A stretch of DNA of 64,000 bases from contig JAJNNQ010000130.1 of assembly GCA_027886175.1 (NCBI GenBank), positions 16,943,501-17,007,500 of the forward strand. Direction: 5' to 3'. The stretch comes from Phylloscopus collybita. Taxonomy: Eukaryota > Chordata > Aves > Passeriformes > Phylloscopidae. The position numbers and the translations under genes are program-made. Shown piece after piece: positions 61,501 through 64,000 of the stretch. The notes under the pieces are model-generated. The model was given only the letters and a program-made list of their open reading frames with translations. It had not been told where the DNA came from and ran no database searches. Positions within the stretch are counted from its first letter, which is position 1. Each line of letters opens with the position of its first letter.

Positions 61501-64000
61501 GAGGATATCTCCCCGATGCAATCAGCCACCAGACGGAAGTTTGTTTGCCCTTGTACTGCCAAAGGCCTCCTAAAACCTGACATCAGGAACGTGGCTTGGA
61601 GACTTTGGCTGCCCATGGGAAAAGGGCCACCGTTCATGTCTAATGCTGTCTGCCTGTCACTGGGCTTCTACCTGCTGAAGTTCCATACAAATGAGGATAT
61701 CTCCCCGATGCAATCAACCACCAGACGGAAGTTTGTCTACCTTTGTAGTGTCAAAGGCCTCCTAGAAACGGACATCAGGAACGTGGGGACTTTGGTTTCC
61801 CATAAAAATGGGCCATTGTTCGTGTCTAATGCTGTCTGCCTGCCACTGTGCTTCTTCCTACTAAAATTCCACTAAAACTCCATAGAAATGAGCATATCTC
61901 CCAGGTGCAATCTACAACCAGATGGAAGTTTCTCTGCCCTTATATTGGAAAACGCCTCCTACAAAGTGACATCAGCAACATGGGGTGGAGATTTTGGTTT
62001 CCCATGGAAAAGGGCCACTGTTCGTGTCTAATGCTGTCTGCCTGCCACTGGAGTTATGCCTACTGAAATTCCTCACAAATGAGGATATTTCCCAGATGGA
62101 ATCTCCCACCAGTTGGAAGTTTGTTTGCCCTTCTAGTGCCAAAGGCCTCCTAAAAACTGACATCAGGAACCTGGGGTGGAGACTTTGGTTTCTCATGGAA
62201 ATGGGCCACCGTTCGTGTCTAATAATGTCTGCCTGCCATTGGGCTTCTACCTACGAAAATTCCACTGAAATTCCATACAAATGAAGACATCTCCCAAGTG
62301 CAGTCTACCGCCAGATATAAGTTTTTCTGCCCTTCTATTTCCAAAGGCCTTCTATAAACTGACATGAGGAGCCTGGAGTGGAGACTTTGGTTTCCCATGG
62401 ATATGGGCCAGCGTTCGTGTGTAAAGCAGTCTGCCTGCCGCTGGATTTCTGCCTACTTTAATACCACTGAAATTCCATAAAAATGAGGATATCTCCCAGG
62501 TGCAATCTACCACCAGATGGAAGTTTTTCTGCCCTTGTACTTCCAAAGGCCTCTTACAAATTAATATCAGGAACGTGGGGTAGAGACTTTGGTTTCCCAT
62601 GGAAAAAGACCACTGTTCCTGTCTAATGCTGTCTGCCTGGTACAGTGGTTATGACTGCTGAAGTTCCATAAAAATGAGGATATCTCTGCGATGCAATCAA
62701 CCACAAGATAGAAGTTTATCTGCCCTTGTAGTGCCAAAGGCCTCCTACAAACTGACATCAGGCACGTGAGATGGAGACTTTGGTTTCCCAAGGAAATGGA
62801 CCACAGTTCGTGTCTAATGCTGTCTGCGAGACACTGGGCTTATGCCGACTAAAATTCCACTAAAATTCTATACAAATGAGGATGTCTCCCAGGTGCAATC
62901 TACCACCAGATGGAAGTTTGTCTGCCCCTGAAGAGCCAAAGGCTTCCTACAAATTGACATCAAGAACCTGAGGCGGAGACTTTGGTTTCCCATGGAAAAG
63001 GGCCACCGTTCGCGTCTAATACTGTCTGGCTGCCACTGGGCTTATGGCTATTAAAATTACATACAAATGAGGATATCTCCTAGATGCAATATGCCACCAA
63101 TTGGAACTTTGTCTCCTCCTGTAGTGCCAGAGGCCTCCTAGAAAATGACATGAGGAACCTGGGGTGGAGACTTTGGTTTCCCATGGAAATGAGCCACTAT
63201 TCATGTCTAATTCTGTCTACCTGCAGCTGGGATTCTGTCTACTAATATTCCACTAAAATTCCATACAAATGAGTATATCTCCCAGGTGCAATCTAACACC
63301 TGATGGAAGATTCTCTGCCCTTGTGTTTCCAAAGGCCTCCTACAAACTGCCATCAGGAACCTGGGGTGGAGACTTTGCTTTCCCATGGAAAAGGACCACC
63401 GTTCCTGTCTAATGCTGTCTGCCTGGCACTGTGGTGATGACTGCTGAAGTTCCATACAAATGAGGATATCTCCCAGGTGTAATCTACCACTGGGTGGAAG
63501 TTTTTCTGCCCCCGTAGTGCCAAAGGCCTCCTAAAAACTGACATCCCGAACGGGGGGTGGAGACTTTTGTTTTCCAAAGAAATGCCCACCGTTCGTGTCT
63601 AATGCTGTCTGGCAGCCACTGGCCTTATGCCTACTAAAATTCCACTAAAATTCTATAGAAATGAGGTTATCTCCCAGGTGCAATCTACCACCAGATGGAA
63701 GTTTGCCTGCCCTTGTATTTCCAAAGGCCTCCTACAAACTGACATCAGGAACGTGAGGTGGAGACTTTGGTTTCCCATGGAAAAGGTCCATTGTTCGTGT
63801 CTAATGCTGTCTGCCTGCCACTGGGCTTCTGCCTGCTGAAATTCCATACAAATGAGGATATCTCCTCAATGCAATCAACCACCAGACGGAACTTTGTCTG
63901 CCCTTGTAGTGCCAAAGGCCTCCTACAAACTGACATCAGGAACCTGGAGTGGAGACTTTGGTTTCCCATGGAAATGGGACAGCGTTCGTGTCTAATGATG
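58501..64000 (-). repeat. Right HOR copy R5, rearranged at its start, cut by window end
   Basis: The first monomers run in the order 1, 2, hybrid 3/4, hybrid 4/5-6, then a hybrid re-entering at monomer 3 (59222-59245, ctcctagtaacgg), then 4, 5 and 6 again at 59847. After that it follows R2 with a constant offset of 15813, changing to 15808 after a 5-bp loss at about 61786 (gtggggactttgg). The window ends inside monomer 27. Confidence 0.88.

Larger units (their letters stand above)
28334..64000 (-). repeat. Satellite array, minus polarity domain
   Basis: From 28334 to the window end the same monomer is read on the other strand, seen on + as ggagactttggtttcccatg, followed by ccaccgttcgtgtctaatgc, aaaattccatacaaatgagg, gatatc and aggcct. 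No monomer in the first domain's orientation appears after the switch. The domain contains a decayed section (28334 to about 37850) and a homogeneous higher-order section (about 37850 onward). The only non-satellite insertion is the LTR at 34893-35260. Confidence 0.97.

Noticed and set aside
1..64000. CENP-B box in the monomers
   Set aside because: The closest conserved stretch, gttcgtgtctaatgc, shares ttcg with the box but lacks the required a and cggg positions. No better match was seen.
1..64000. CRISPR array
   Set aside because: Repeats are about 191-202 bp and contiguous, with no short repeat and unique-spacer alternation and no cas genes; this is satellite DNA.
1..64000. Pol III internal promoter or tRNA-like (SINE) origin of the monomer
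   Set aside because: I looked for A-box and ggttcga-type B-box motifs in both orientations; only weak partial matches were found, with no consistent spacing.
1..64000. Firm assignment to the zebra finch 191-bp satellite or any named species
   Set aside because: Only the monomer length matches what I recall; without a sequence comparison the species cannot be stated.

Overview
The whole window is satellite DNA from a eukaryote, most likely a vertebrate nuclear genome. I find no protein-coding gene, tRNA or rRNA. About 330 head-to-tail monomers fill it, interrupted only by two copies of one 368-bp solo long terminal repeat (LTR). Monomers come in two main lengths, about 191 bp and about 202 bp; the longer form carries an extra 11-bp copy of ggaattttagt. 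Nearly every monomer has three palindromic landmarks, ccatgg, aggcct and gatatc, and a conserved CpG block (acgaacgg). A vertebrate host is inferred from the monomer size, the higher-order structure and a retroviral solo LTR with a 6-bp target-site duplication. A bird is possible, because a 191-bp centromeric satellite is known in zebra finch, but I cannot confirm sequence identity and hold this guess loosely.

Layout. (1) 1-23206: a homogeneous array in the + orientation (defined as the strand reading ccatgggaaaccaaagtctc). Its higher-order repeat (HOR) is 4506 bp = 23 monomers. Two complete copies (6776 and 11282) are flanked by an expanded copy with an extra 2340-bp, 12-monomer tandem duplication, and by two copies that lost 3 and 4 monomers. 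(2) 23207-24958: left arm of a 1752-bp inverted duplication, carrying solo LTR copy 1 (23640-24007). (3) 24959-28333: diverged + monomers, including an LTR-free paralogue of the insertion locus. (4) 28334: abrupt polarity switch; every monomer from here to the end is on the opposite strand. (5) 28334-33941: diverged minus-orientation monomers with a decayed HOR of about 2145 bp (11 monomers). (6) 33942-35693: right arm of the inverted duplication, carrying solo LTR copy 2 (34893-35260). (7) 35694 to about 37850: diverged monomers. (8) About 37850-64000: a second homogeneous array, minus orientation, built on a different HOR of 6060 bp = 31 monomers. One copy is complete (43069-49128); the others lost whole monomers or were rearranged.

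How it fits together. Two young, homogenised arrays of opposite polarity and different HOR structure flank an older, diverged core containing an inverted segmental duplication with a solo LTR. Almost all size changes between HOR copies are whole numbers of monomers joined in register, as expected from unequal homologous exchange. The two LTR copies point toward each other and, because the satellite flips polarity between them, both read the same satellite strand. Lineage, centromere function and transcription are inferences; coordinates, periods and boundaries were read by eye from the sequence.
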